Under the pieces are notes generated by a model. It saw only the letters and a list, made by a program, of their open reading frames with translations. It had not been told where the DNA came from and ran no database searches. Shown here piece after piece: positions 7,939 to 16,903 of a stretch of DNA of 64,000 nucleotides (the first letter of the stretch is position 1; every line of letters begins with the position of its first letter). Source of the DNA: G942493275 sp942493275 (GTDB taxonomy: Bacteria > Actinomycetota > Coriobacteriia > Anaerosomatales > PHET01); contig OW818687.1 of the NCBI GenBank assembly GCA_942493275.1, positions 1,426,001 through 1,490,000 of the forward strand, in the 5' to 3' direction. Position numbers and translations under genes: made by a program.

Positions 7939-9444
7939 CTACAGGTACTGCCAGACGTCGTCGACGCCGGCATCGGCCGCGGGCACGCACTCCGTGATTG
8001 AGCGGACCGCCTCACCGGTGTGGTAGTCGACCACGCGCAGGTCGATGACCTCAGGCGTCTCGTTCCAGCGTCCCGTCGGATCCGCGAGCACCTTCACGCG
8101 AGGGTGCAGCAGGTCGTCGTTGTTGACGCGGTACACGACCGCGGTCGACCCGTCGTCGAGAGTGACTACCGCGCCCATCGGATAGATGCCGAGCATCGCC
8201 ACAAGCGCCTTGGTGACGCCCGGGTCGTACGCCTTGCCGCGACCCTGCATCAGCACCGCGAGCGCCTTGTCGGGGCGAATCTCCCGGCGGAAGGGGCGCA
8301 GGGTGGTCATGGCGTCGTAGGCGTCGCACACCGAAACGATCTTGCTGAAGATGTGCTGCTCGGCGCCTGCGGCGGGATCGGGGTAGCCCATCAGGTCGTG
8401 ACGCTGATGATGCTCGTAGGCCACGATCATCGGCATCTTGTCAGCGAGCTGGAGTCGCTTGAGAAGGTCGGCGCCCTCCTCGGAATGATGCTTTACTACG
8501 TGCCACTCGTCGGCGGTCAGCGGACCGGCCTTGCCCAGGATCTCCTCGGGAATACGCACCTTGCCGATGTCGTAGAGCAGCGAGGACAGTCCGAGCGAGC
8601 GCAGCTCGTCAGGCGAGAGCCCAAGGGCCGAGCCAAGCGAGAGCGAAAGGATGCACACGTTGATCGCGTGGTTGAGCGTGTAGTCGTCGTGTCCCTTGAT
8701 AGCGGTCAGGCCGAGAACCGCCGCGGGGTCCTGAAGCAGGTTGTCGAGCAGCGACTCGACCACGCGCTGCAGCGAGCCGACTTCGCCCACCTTGCCGAGC
8801 TTCGCGCGGTGCTCGAGGTCGCGCATGGTGGCGACACCGCTGTCGTAGCTCGCACGTGCTCGCGCCCGGATCTCCCGGTTGCGCTCTTCGTCGCCGGATT
8901 CGTCGAGCGTCGAGGTCTCGGCGACGGTGATGTGGCTGACCGTGCGCGCCTCGAGGTAGCCCTTGGCCGCGTCGATATCGGTGACGCGCGGCTCGGCCAG
9001 CAGTTCCACGAGCACGCCGACCTCCTCGGCCTTGATGTCACGCGCGAACGTGATGGCCGAGATGCCATGGGCGAGGATGTCCTCGATGAGCTTGCGGTAG
9101 GTGACGCTTTCCTCGGGAAAGACCTGGTTCTCGACGAACAGCGTGCCCTTGTAGATGTTGACGGTGACCTCGGGGAAGCCGAAGCCGCCGAGCGCCGAGA
9201 CCGACTCGACGAGGTCGGAGAGCGACTGCGCGACCAGAGGATGCGTGGTCGGGTACAGCGCAGCGTTGGTGTGCGCGACTGCGAGCGTACGCACGAGCTC
9301 ACGCGCACGGGCGAGCTTCTCGGGCGTCGCGAACGGCGCGGCGACGGCCACCATGGGTGGTGTGGCTGCCTGGTCGGCGGCTATCTCCGCGGGGCTCGCG
9401 AGCGGGCCTTCGTTCTCAGGGCGATAGGGGGCGTCGTCGGTCAT
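7939..9444 (-). CDS. HD-GYP-like protein with degenerate HD motif
   Basis: 501 residues. Residues ~45-185 form a domain shared with the upstream HEAT-repeat protein. From ~255 onward an HD-GYP domain is seen: DDYTLNHAINVC, a metal-ligand region reading LLYDIGK where active enzymes have LLHDIGK (Y291 for the histidine), KHHSEEG, and HHQRHDLMGYP around residues 345-355. HD-GYP proteins usually hydrolyse cyclic di-GMP in the cytoplasm; loss of the first histidine suggests low or no activity, and a receptor role is possible. The start overlaps the end of the HEAT gene by four bases, so the two are translationally coupled. Confidence 0.85.
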   Translation of the reverse strand: MTDDAPYRPENEGPLASPAEIAADQAATPPMVAVAAPFATPEKLARARELVRTLAVAHTNAALYPTTHPLVAQSLSDLVESVSALGGFGFPEVTVNIYKGTLFVENQVFPEESVTYRKLIEDILAHGISAITFARDIKAEEVGVLVELLAEPRVTDIDAAKGYLEARTVSHITVAETSTLDESGDEERNREIRARARASYDSGVATMRDLEHRAKLGKVGEVGSLQRVVESLLDNLLQDPAAVLGLTAIKGHDDYTLNHAINVCILSLSLGSALGLSPDELRSLGLSSLLYDIGKVRIPEEILGKAGPLTADEWHVVKHHSEEGADLLKRLQLADKMPMIVAYEHHQRHDLMGYPDPAAGAEQHIFSKIVSVCDAYDAMTTLRPFRREIRPDKALAVLMQGRGKAYDPGVTKALVAMLGIYPMGAVVTLDDGSTAVVYRVNNDDLLHPRVKVLADPTGRWNETPEVIDLRVVDYHTGEAVRSITECVPAADAGVDDVWQYL

Positions 9445-11339
9445 GTGCCATCTACTCCTCGGCTCTGTGCCAGCTGGTCGGCCACCTGGATGGCCAGGCT
9501 CCGCAGCTCACGTGTTCTCTTGCCCAATCCGATGGACCTCGCCGCGAATCCGCGCAGCGCCTTCTCGGCCTCGGGCGTCCCGATCTGTTCGAGCGTCCTG
9601 ATGATCTCCTTGCGGGTCTCATACGTGCGGGACAGCACGTTGATGTCTTCGAGTGCGCGCGAGAGCTGGGGCACCGCCGAGGCGGCGCGGGCCCGGCCAA
9701 TCTCTCTGACCGCGTAGCGCTGCGTCTCCGGCTCGCGGTTGTTGAGCGTCTTCACGAGCGCGACCTCGGCCTCGGGCAGCGGAATCGACGCCAGCGCGCT
9801 GATGGCGGCGAAGCGGACCTGTTCGTCGAGGCTGCCTGTTGCCTCAGCGATGACGGGAACGGCTCGGCGGTCGCCCAGCAGCGGCAGGGTGCGCAGGATC
9901 GCGACCGCCTCCTGGGTGTCTGCGGCACGCAGGCGCGAGCGAGCGACGCCGAGCAACGATTCGCTCATGCCGCGCAGGACCGGTCGCAGCAGCGAGCGCA
10001 ACGGCTCGGCGGAGCGGATGTAGCAGTCGAGCAGCGCCTCGGCTCCGACGGTGCCGGCGGCGTGCATGATCTCGCCCGCGATGGCGGCGTCGGCGTCCCT
10101 CACCGGCGCGCGGCACACGTCGCGCAGCACGAGGGGATCCGCCAGTGTCGCGCGGGCGCTCGCCACCGCGTCGATGTAGGTGGGGTCGGCGGCGATCTCG
10201 TCGAGCCTGCGAAGCGCCTCGCGCACCGTGACGAACGCACCGTCCCGGGCCGCCTGGGGCAGCACCTCGCCGATCGCGACGACCGTGTCGGGCTCGAGGC
10301 TCGTGCGCGACAGTGAGACCGCGGTCGCGAGCGCTCTGCCCGAGGTGAGCTGGGGAGAGGCGACCGCGATCTGCCGGTCGAGATCGCTCGTGTCCTCCTC
10401 GACCGCCATCTCCTCGGCGAGCGTGGCCGCTTGGGTTGTGTCGGGGACTCCGAAGTCGGGGTCGATGCTGGGGGTGGGCGCGAGCAGCGCGGTCAGCAGC
10501 TTCGCGGTCTCGGGCGGCATCTTCAGTGCCGCCGCCAGACGCGGCGCCTCGGTCTGCGCCTGAGTCGCGACCAGTGTGAGCAGCCGCGCGAGCGCAGAGG
10601 GCTTCATCCGCGCGATGGCGTCGAGCATGCCGTCCATGCGCTTGCCCTCGCGGTCAGCGGTCAGCGCCCAGCCCAGCACGCGCATGCGCGTGGGCTCATC
10701 GAGGCGCATCATAGCCGCGGCGACGCGCTCCATCGCAAGTTCGCGCGTCGCCTCTTCGAGCCCGCCGATCACGTCGGCCATCTCGTCACCGGCGGCGCCC
10801 TCGAGCGCTTCGATACCGCGTCGCTCCGCGGCGGCCGCGACTTCGACCGCGATCTCGTCGAGCGGCGCGGTTGTCAGGTCGAGGCCTGCGAGCCCCGATT
10901 CGTCCGAGGCGCGCAGCGAGACCTCGATGACGGCCAGGTGGGTCACGCCCGCAGCGACGAGGATCGCACGCGGGCCTCCCTCCGCGCGGACGTCGGCCGG
11001 TTCGGAGTTCGCAAGGCGGATGAAGGCCCCGGTCTCCTCGGCGGTGATTCCGGGAGCGAGCACGAGCTGTCCGACCTGCAGTGAATGGAGTGCCTCGGCG
11101 AGCGCGACGATCTGCGCCTGACCGGCCGCGATGGGGGTGTCGCCGATTCGGAACCCGTGAGGGTCCGCCACGTAGCGCATGGCGCCCTGGGCCGCCGTCA
11201 GCTCGGCGTTGCGCTCGACGAACTTGGTGATCGTCTCGGCCGGGATGGGCGACGTGACGGGATACAGGCGTGCGGCTCCAACGGCTGCTGCAAGCAGCCT
11301 CAGGGCCTCTTCGGCCCGCGGGAAGCCTTCGGTATCCAC
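9441..11339 (-). CDS. HEAT-repeat protein with HD-GYP-associated N-terminal domain
   Basis: 632 residues from GTG at 11339, which has GGGAGGT eight bases upstream; an ATG at 11375 is possible but has no such site. Residues ~8-160 (ARLYPVTSP, later ITAEETGAFIRL and GVTHLAVIEV) match the pattern of the N-terminal domain of the downstream HD-GYP-like protein (ALYPTTHP, IKAEEVGVLVEL, TVSHITVAE). The rest is alpha-helical with HEAT repeats, clearest near the C terminus (RFAAISALASIPLPEAEVALVKTL, then RYAVREIGRARAASAVPQL). It is a likely scaffold protein, co-expressed with the HD-GYP protein. Confidence 0.75.
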   Translation of the reverse strand: MDTEGFPRAEEALRLLAAAVGAARLYPVTSPIPAETITKFVERNAELTAAQGAMRYVADPHGFRIGDTPIAAGQAQIVALAEALHSLQVGQLVLAPGITAEETGAFIRLANSEPADVRAEGGPRAILVAAGVTHLAVIEVSLRASDESGLAGLDLTTAPLDEIAVEVAAAAERRGIEALEGAAGDEMADVIGGLEEATRELAMERVAAAMMRLDEPTRMRVLGWALTADREGKRMDGMLDAIARMKPSALARLLTLVATQAQTEAPRLAAALKMPPETAKLLTALLAPTPSIDPDFGVPDTTQAATLAEEMAVEEDTSDLDRQIAVASPQLTSGRALATAVSLSRTSLEPDTVVAIGEVLPQAARDGAFVTVREALRRLDEIAADPTYIDAVASARATLADPLVLRDVCRAPVRDADAAIAGEIMHAAGTVGAEALLDCYIRSAEPLRSLLRPVLRGMSESLLGVARSRLRAADTQEAVAILRTLPLLGDRRAVPVIAEATGSLDEQVRFAAISALASIPLPEAEVALVKTLNNREPETQRYAVREIGRARAASAVPQLSRALEDINVLSRTYETRKEIIRTLEQIGTPEAEKALRGFAARSIGLGKRTRELRSLAIQVADQLAQSRGVDGT

Positions 11340-11498
11340 GTCTTCGCACCTCCCATCGGTGGGCGCACACTCCATCTATATCTGTATTGTCCACCAGTCG
11401 CCACCATGACTTGTGCGCTCGCGCACACGTAAGGTGTCACACTGGGGCAACATCTCTGTACAGTGTACGTGGCGCGACCACCCCGACAGGGAGCGCAG

Positions 11499-11993
11499 GT
11501 GGCACTTAAGACCGACGCATACTTCCGAGAGGTGGCTGCGGCGGCCATCGATCGAATCGGCTGCTACGAGCCTCCGATACCGGTCGAGGCCATCGTCGCG
11601 TCGCTCGGTGTCCCCATCCGCCCGGTCAACCTGCCGGCGTTCTTCTCGGGTGCCGTCATCTCCGAGGACGGGCTCCCGGTGATCGCTCTGAACTGGGCGA
11701 AATCCGAGGCGGAGCGCCGAGAAGCGCTCGCCCACATGCTCGGTCACATCCTGCTCGTCATCGACAACGCCGAGAACAGGTATCCGCGCGAGGACCCCGA
11801 CCACCGCGACGCCGACCTCGTCGCGCGCGAGCTCATCACGCCTACTCAGATGGTCGTCGACCAGGCGAAACTGTGGTTCAACGACTACCGATACCTCGCG
11901 CGCCTGTTCGCAGTCGACGAGACGCGGATGCTCGATCGGATGCGCGATCTGGGTCTCATCAAGGGTCCCCAGGGCGTGATGTGGGACTTCTAG
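11499..11993 (+). CDS. IrrE/ImmA-like protein with degenerate zinc motif
   Basis: 164 residues from GTG at 11499 (GGGAGCG upstream). The pattern follows ImmA/IrrE peptidases: an N-terminal helix ending in PIPVEAIVASLGV, a beta segment, and a central helix that should carry HExxH. Here it reads HMLGH (H79, H83), keeping both histidines but not the glutamate. The expected downstream helix EADxFAxELLMP is represented by DADLVARELITP. Active members cleave repressors in mobile elements or stress responses; this one is probably not catalytic. It is a single gene divergent from the HEAT-repeat gene, with no repressor gene adjacent. Confidence 0.7.
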   Translation: MALKTDAYFREVAAAAIDRIGCYEPPIPVEAIVASLGVPIRPVNLPAFFSGAVISEDGLPVIALNWAKSEAERREALAHMLGHILLVIDNAENRYPREDPDHRDADLVARELITPTQMVVDQAKLWFNDYRYLARLFAVDETRMLDRMRDLGLIKGPQGVMWDF

Positions 11994-12082
11994 CGTCTCG
12001 CAGCGCTCGCCAGCGGTATCATCGACACTGAGGCGGCCTCGCGAGGGGTGATGGCCGCCCGCGGATTCTCTCGGAGGGGAAC

Positions 12083-13057
12083 ATGCGAACCAGCTACGCG
12101 ATCGGCGTGGACGTCGGCGGCACGCGCATCGCGGCCGGCCTCGTTGAGCGCAAGGGCCGCATCGTCAAAGACGCCCGGGTACTGACGCCCAAGAGCGGGC
12201 CGTTCGCGGTTGTGGACGCCATCATCGACTTGATCGACGAGGTCTCGGGCGGCGTACACCCGTCTGAGGTCGCGGGGGTAGGCATCGGCCTGCCCGCCCA
12301 GGTGGACTTCCTGCGCCAGGAGGTCGAGTTCTGCACCAACCTGCCGCTCGCCGGCGTCGACGTGCGCGCACTCGTCATGTCGCGCGTCAAGCGCGAGGTC
12401 ACCATCGACAATGACGGTCACAACGCGGCTCTGGGCGAGGCGCGTTTCGGCGCCGCCAAGGGCGCCCGCGACTTCCTGATGATCACGCTCGGAACCGGCG
12501 TCGGCGGCGGACTGTTCCTCGGTGGGGAGGCCTTCCGGGGCAGCCGCGGACTCGGCGGGGAGGTCGGCCATATAGTCATCGATCTCGACGGACCGCCGTG
12601 CCCGTGCGGCGGCAAGGGGCACCTCGAGGCGTACCTCGGCCGACCTGCGATCGCGGCCAAGGGCAAGGAGGCTGCCCGCAACTTCCGGGGCAGCAAGATC
12701 ACGGCTGCCGCGGGCGGGGACGTCGACAAGATCACCGCCGAGGCGGTCGTCATCGCCGCAAACACCGGCGACCCGGTCGCCAAAGAGATACTGCTCGAGG
12801 CGGGCGAGATCCTCGGTCGAGGGCTCGTCGGCCTGGTCAATATGCTCAACCCCCGGCTCATCTGCATTGGCGGTGGTATCGGCGAGGCGTGCGACTTCCT
12901 CGTCGAGCGAGCCACCGAGGTGATGCAGGGTGAGGCGCTGGCAGGCAGGCGCGACGTGAAGGTCGTCCAGGCGGTGCTCGGAAACGACGCCGGAATCCTT
13001 GGCTCGGCCGCACTCGCCTTCGATGAGAACGACAACCGAGAAAGCATGCACCGCTAG
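12083..13057 (+). CDS. ROK-family sugar kinase (glucokinase-like)
   Basis: 324 residues with the ATP-binding motif DVGGTRIAAGLV at the N terminus, the sugar-binding HIVIDLDGP segment, and the ROK zinc motif in the form CPCGGKGHLEAYLG, where the third cysteine of CxCGxxGCxE is replaced by H. Likely phosphorylates glucose or another hexose in the cytoplasm using ATP or polyphosphate. GGAGGGGAAC precedes the ATG. The stop is nine bases before the DUF362 fusion gene, so both lie in one operon. ROK repressors have an N-terminal HTH, which is absent here. Confidence 0.88.
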   Translation: MRTSYAIGVDVGGTRIAAGLVERKGRIVKDARVLTPKSGPFAVVDAIIDLIDEVSGGVHPSEVAGVGIGLPAQVDFLRQEVEFCTNLPLAGVDVRALVMSRVKREVTIDNDGHNAALGEARFGAAKGARDFLMITLGTGVGGGLFLGGEAFRGSRGLGGEVGHIVIDLDGPPCPCGGKGHLEAYLGRPAIAAKGKEAARNFRGSKITAAAGGDVDKITAEAVVIAANTGDPVAKEILLEAGEILGRGLVGLVNMLNPRLICIGGGIGEACDFLVERATEVMQGEALAGRRDVKVVQAVLGNDAGILGSAALAFDENDNRESMHR

Positions 13058-13066
13058 GAGGAGCGC

Positions 13067-14791
13067 ATGTCCGAGGTGCGGATAGACAGCGTCGAAGAAC
13101 GGATCTCGTTTCTGGCCGAGAAGGTCGAGCGCGAGGGAATGCGCGTGCCTTACGAGGTCATCGAGTACATCGCCGAGCGCTGCTACACGGCGCAGAGCCT
13201 CAAGAGCTCGCTGCTGACGATCGCCACTGTCGCCCGCCGCAACAACGGCGAGGTCGACCTGCGCACCGCGCGCACGGTGGTCGAAGGCTTCGACCCCGAG
13301 GACCCCGAGGCGGTCGCCGCCGCCGAGGCCGCGGCAGCCGTGGCGCCGGTGCAGACCGGCTACCGCTCGCCGCTCACCGGCCCCTCGCAGGGCGCCGGCC
13401 ACGCGGCGGCAGCCGGGCCCGCGGTCGGGGACGTCGAGCCCGCACCCGGCTTCGCGTCTGCGCCGGTCCGCGCGCCGCAGCCCGCGCCGGTCGCGACTCA
13501 GCCGGAGCTCGCTCCCGAACCCGAGCCTGAGCCCGAGCCGCACGCCGTCGAGCCCGAGCCGGAGGACGAGTTCTCCGAGTTCGTGGCCGAGGCCGAGGCC
13601 GTGGTCGTGGTGCCCGAGCCCGTGACCGGGACCCTGTTCGCCGAGGAGGCCGCCCCGGCACAGCCCGCATCCGGCGGGCAGCCCAAGGCGGTCGTGTGGT
13701 TCGCGCCGATGCGCACCACCAAGAAGGAGTCGCTGGTGAAGCGGGCGGGCAAGCTGCTGCAGCGCGCCGGCCTCGCCGAGGCCATCGACGAGGGCGACCT
13801 GGTCGCCATCAAGCTGCACTTCGGCGAGGAGGGCAACACCGGCTTCGTGAGCCCCGTGTTCCTGCGCGAGGTTGTCGCGCGCGTTCGCGACGCCGGCGGC
13901 AAGCCGTTCCTCACCGACTCGAACACGCTCTATCGCGGCAAGCGATTCAACGCCGTCGATCATCTCGCCTGCGCGATCCACAACGGCTTCAGCTACGCGA
14001 CCGTCGACGCTCCGGTGATCATCGCTGACGGCCTGGATGGCCGGGAGGCCGTGGACGTGCCCATCGAGGGCTTCATGCACTTCGACAGCGTGCGCATCGG
14101 CGCCGCGGCGGTGCATGCCGACGCGATGGTGGTCGTCACGCACGTGAAGGGCCACGAAGCGACCGGCTTCGGCGGCGCACTCAAGAACGTCGGGATGGGT
14201 CTGGGGTGCCGCAGCGCCAAGCAGCGCATGCACTCGGACTTCGAGCCGCATCCTTCGGCCGAGAAGTGTACCGCGTGCGGACGCTGCGTGAAGTGGTGTC
14301 CGGTCGACGCGATGACCATCGGGCCAGACCGCGTTGCCGCCGTCGACTACGACGTCTGCTACGGCTGCGGCGAATGCGTCGCGGCGTGTCCGTACGGGGC
14401 GATCGCAATCAACTGGAAGACCACGCCCGAGGCGATCCAGGAAAAGATCGTCGAGCACGTGGCCGGCGTGGTGAAGGACAAGGCGGGCAAGGTCGTCTAC
14501 CTCTCCTTCGTCAAGGACGTCTCACCCGACTGCGACTGCTGGCACTTCTCTGACGCCTCGGTCGTCCCCGATATCGGCGTGCTCGCCTCCACCGATCCCA
14601 TCGCCATCGACCAGGCCGCCTACGACCTCGTGGTCAAGGCCGAGGGTCAGGCCGGGTCGCTCGGCGAGGGAATGGCCTCCGGGACCGACAAGTTCAAGGA
14701 GATCACCGGCATCGACGGTACGGTGGCGATGGTCTACGGCGAGATGACGGGGCTCGGCACGCGCGACTACGAGCTCAGGACGCTCGAGTAG
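13067..14791 (+). CDS. DUF362 ferredoxin fused to a DnaA-lid-like N-terminal domain
   Basis: 574 residues in three parts. Residues ~4-72 resemble the helical lid of DnaA domain III: an EREGMRVPYEVIEYIAER helix, then a helix with SLKSSLLTIATVA and a final helix DLRTARTVVEGF. There is no Walker motif and no DNA-binding domain. Residues ~80-200 are a Pro/Ala/Glu-rich linker with PEPEPEPEP. Residues ~203-574 form a DUF362 domain with two [4Fe-4S] sites, C401-C404-C407-C411 and C431-C434-C437-C441. DUF362 proteins are cytoplasmic ferredoxin-like proteins of unsettled role. GAGGAG precedes the ATG. The downstream membrane protein starts three bases after the stop. Confidence 0.82.
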   Translation: MSEVRIDSVEERISFLAEKVEREGMRVPYEVIEYIAERCYTAQSLKSSLLTIATVARRNNGEVDLRTARTVVEGFDPEDPEAVAAAEAAAAVAPVQTGYRSPLTGPSQGAGHAAAAGPAVGDVEPAPGFASAPVRAPQPAPVATQPELAPEPEPEPEPHAVEPEPEDEFSEFVAEAEAVVVVPEPVTGTLFAEEAAPAQPASGGQPKAVVWFAPMRTTKKESLVKRAGKLLQRAGLAEAIDEGDLVAIKLHFGEEGNTGFVSPVFLREVVARVRDAGGKPFLTDSNTLYRGKRFNAVDHLACAIHNGFSYATVDAPVIIADGLDGREAVDVPIEGFMHFDSVRIGAAAVHADAMVVVTHVKGHEATGFGGALKNVGMGLGCRSAKQRMHSDFEPHPSAEKCTACGRCVKWCPVDAMTIGPDRVAAVDYDVCYGCGECVAACPYGAIAINWKTTPEAIQEKIVEHVAGVVKDKAGKVVYLSFVKDVSPDCDCWHFSDASVVPDIGVLASTDPIAIDQAAYDLVVKAEGQAGSLGEGMASGTDKFKEITGIDGTVAMVYGEMTGLGTRDYELRTLE

Positions 14792-14794
14792 CCG

Positions 14795-15826
14795 ATGAAG
14801 ATCGACTACATCGGCGTCCTCAAAGAAGCGTGGGTCGTTGTCCGCGCCAATCGCGGTCTGTGGGGCCTCGGCCTCGTACAGATGGCGTTCACCTTGGTCT
14901 ACGGTCTCGTGATGCTCGTCGCGATACTGCCGATAGTCTTCGGCGCATCGATGTACCAGCAGGCGCAGATCCAGCCCGAGATCTCATCCGAGCTGCTCGC
15001 CTTCGCAGACCTCTACTCCGAGAACTACGCGCTGATCATCGCAGTGACGGTGATGCTGTTCATGCTCATGATCGTCACGGGCATCTTCCAGGTCGCGGCC
15101 TACGGCGGAACGATAGTGCAGGTCGACCGCGCGCGCGATGGAGCGAAGGCATCTTTCGCCGACGGGATGCGCGAGGGCATGCAGCGCTGGTGGCGGACGG
15201 CCGGACTGCTCGCCATCTCGGCGATTCCGAACCTCGTCTACATGTTCGCGCTCTCGCTCGTGGGCTTCTTCACCCTGTCGCTGCCGGCGATTCGCGGTGG
15301 CGCACCCGATATGGCCGGGCTGATGCTCGGACAGACGATCATCTCGCCGCTGGCTGTGCTGTCCGGCCTGGTCTCCATCCCGCTCGCACTGGTGGTCCAG
15401 CTGTCGTTGCGTTACGCATTGCTGGTCGGTCAGGACTGGAAAGCGGCGCTCAAGTCGGGTTGGCAGCTCATGAAGGCCCGGTTGGGAGCGGTTGCGCTGA
15501 TGTTCCTGAGCATCTACGTGGTCGCTCTGATCGCGTCGTTCGGCGTGCAGATCATCATGGTTCTGGTGTCGCTTATCGCGGTCCCGATCATCGTATTCTC
15601 AGCGGTCTCTCAAAGCGCCGCGGGTATGGTTGTGGGCGGAGCGATCGCGGTGATCGGAGTCAGCGCGGTCATGCTCGTCTACGGGATGCTTTTCGAGCCC
15701 TTCAACTCGGCGGTGTTCACGATCTTCTGGCGACAGCTCACGCCTGGGTACGTATCCCAGGTGGCGCCGTCGCCGTCAGAGCCCGTCATGGCCACGGTAC
15801 AGCCCGCATCTTCTTGGACGGAGTGA
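14795..15826 (+). CDS. Multi-pass membrane protein (paralog of next gene)
   Basis: 343 residues with about six hydrophobic segments, beginning MKIDYIGVLKEAWVVVRANRGLW. The opening and the general plan (long N-terminal helix, central loop, paired helices, then a last helix before a Pro-rich tail) match the next protein, MDYGDILKRSWRITWRYKALW, so they are probable tandem duplicates. The family looks like the membrane domain seen in DUF7544- or glycerophosphodiester-esterase-membrane-like proteins, without a catalytic domain. Function unknown. Coupled to the DUF362 gene and to the next gene by 3-base gaps. Confidence 0.7.
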   Translation: MKIDYIGVLKEAWVVVRANRGLWGLGLVQMAFTLVYGLVMLVAILPIVFGASMYQQAQIQPEISSELLAFADLYSENYALIIAVTVMLFMLMIVTGIFQVAAYGGTIVQVDRARDGAKASFADGMREGMQRWWRTAGLLAISAIPNLVYMFALSLVGFFTLSLPAIRGGAPDMAGLMLGQTIISPLAVLSGLVSIPLALVVQLSLRYALLVGQDWKAALKSGWQLMKARLGAVALMFLSIYVVALIASFGVQIIMVLVSLIAVPIIVFSAVSQSAAGMVVGGAIAVIGVSAVMLVYGMLFEPFNSAVFTIFWRQLTPGYVSQVAPSPSEPVMATVQPASSWTE

Positions 15827-15829
15827 CTC

Positions 15830-16903
15830 ATGGACTACGGCGATATCCTCAAGCGATCGTGGCGGATCACGTGGCGCTACAAGGCGTTGTGGGTGCTCGG
15901 AATCTTCGCCGGCGTCTCCGGCTGCCAAGGCAGCAGCGGCAGTAGCGGAAACAGCGGCTCAAGCTTCGACACGGGTACGGGTGCCGGTGATCCCTTCTCC
16001 GGATTCGATTTCGGAGACATCGAGCGCTTTCTCGTGGCCATACTCGCTGTCGGCTTCGTGCTGTTCATAGTCGGCATCGTCTGGTGGGTGCTGAGCCTGG
16101 CCGCGAAGCCGGCTCTCGTGCACGCAGTCAACGAGATCGAGTCGGGCCGAGAGGCGCCGCTGGGCCAGGCGTGGAGCGTGGGCTGGAGCCACTGGGGCGG
16201 CGTGTTCGTTCTGCGGCTCCTGCTCGGACTGCCGGCGTTCATCATCGGGGTCGTGTTCCTCATCGCCATCCTGACGCCCATCGTGGGGCCGCTGCTCAGT
16301 GGCGGGGAGCCCGGTCCCGAGGTTCTCGGACCCATCTGCGGAAGCCTGGTGTGCGGGCTGCCGCTCATCCTCATCATCTCGATCGCGGTCGACCTCATCT
16401 ACCTCGTCGCCCTGCGCTACGTAGTGCTCGGCGGTCACGGGGCGATCGACTCGATCAAGCTCGGCTGGAAGACGATTCGCGTGCGCTTCAAGGACCACGC
16501 GCTGATGTACCTGATCAACGGCGCCCTCAACATCGGAGCGTCGCTCGTGCTCGCGATTCCGATCGTCATCATCACTATCGTGGCAGTCGTCCCCGTCGTC
16601 GTGAGCATTGGCGATGGAGGCGGCGAACTGCCGTGGCCGACCATCATTGCGGCTGTGGCGGCGGCTTCGATCCTCGGCATCATCGTGAGCATCCTCTACA
16701 CCGGAATCTGGGGCACCTACACTTCGGCGCTGTGGACGATCTTCTTCCGCAAGACGACCGGGATGGAGCCGCCTGTCGCCGCGCCGGTCTTCGCTCCCGC
16801 CGGCGGCTATGCACCTCCGCCGCCCGTGTACCCGGGCTCCGCGCCCGCTTATCCCGGCGCTCCTGAGACGCCCGCGAACCCGCCTGTGGGCCCGCTCGTC
16901 TGA
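15830..16903 (+). CDS. Multi-pass membrane protein (paralog of previous gene)
   Basis: 357 residues. After a first helix comes a Ser/Gly-rich loop (QGSSGSSGNSGSS), then five or six hydrophobic segments and a C-terminal Pro/Ala/Tyr-rich tail with PPPPVYPG. The WSVGWSHWGG and GHGAIDSIKLGWK segments match positions of similar character in the preceding protein. The tail may be cytoplasmic and mediate protein contacts. Its TGA overlaps the ATG of rsmI by one base, so rsmI is translated in the same operon. No substrate can be inferred. Confidence 0.7.
   Translation: MDYGDILKRSWRITWRYKALWVLGIFAGVSGCQGSSGSSGNSGSSFDTGTGAGDPFSGFDFGDIERFLVAILAVGFVLFIVGIVWWVLSLAAKPALVHAVNEIESGREAPLGQAWSVGWSHWGGVFVLRLLLGLPAFIIGVVFLIAILTPIVGPLLSGGEPGPEVLGPICGSLVCGLPLILIISIAVDLIYLVALRYVVLGGHGAIDSIKLGWKTIRVRFKDHALMYLINGALNIGASLVLAIPIVIITIVAVVPVVVSIGDGGGELPWPTIIAAVAAASILGIIVSILYTGIWGTYTSALWTIFFRKTTGMEPPVAAPVFAPAGGYAPPPPVYPGSAPAYPGAPETPANPPVGPLV

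Noticed and set aside
8020..9717. Plus-strand open frame over the HD-GYP-like gene
   Set aside because: Antisense shadow with basic, low-complexity translation.
11451..11476. GTACA-N-TGTAC element near the IrrE-like gene as another copy of the palindrome
   Set aside because: Only five bases of each arm match the core; too short to count.
11990..14458. Very long minus-strand open frame over the ROK kinase and DUF362 genes
   Set aside because: Low-complexity His/Arg/Asp-rich translation; opposite strand has clear conserved genes. An effect of high GC.
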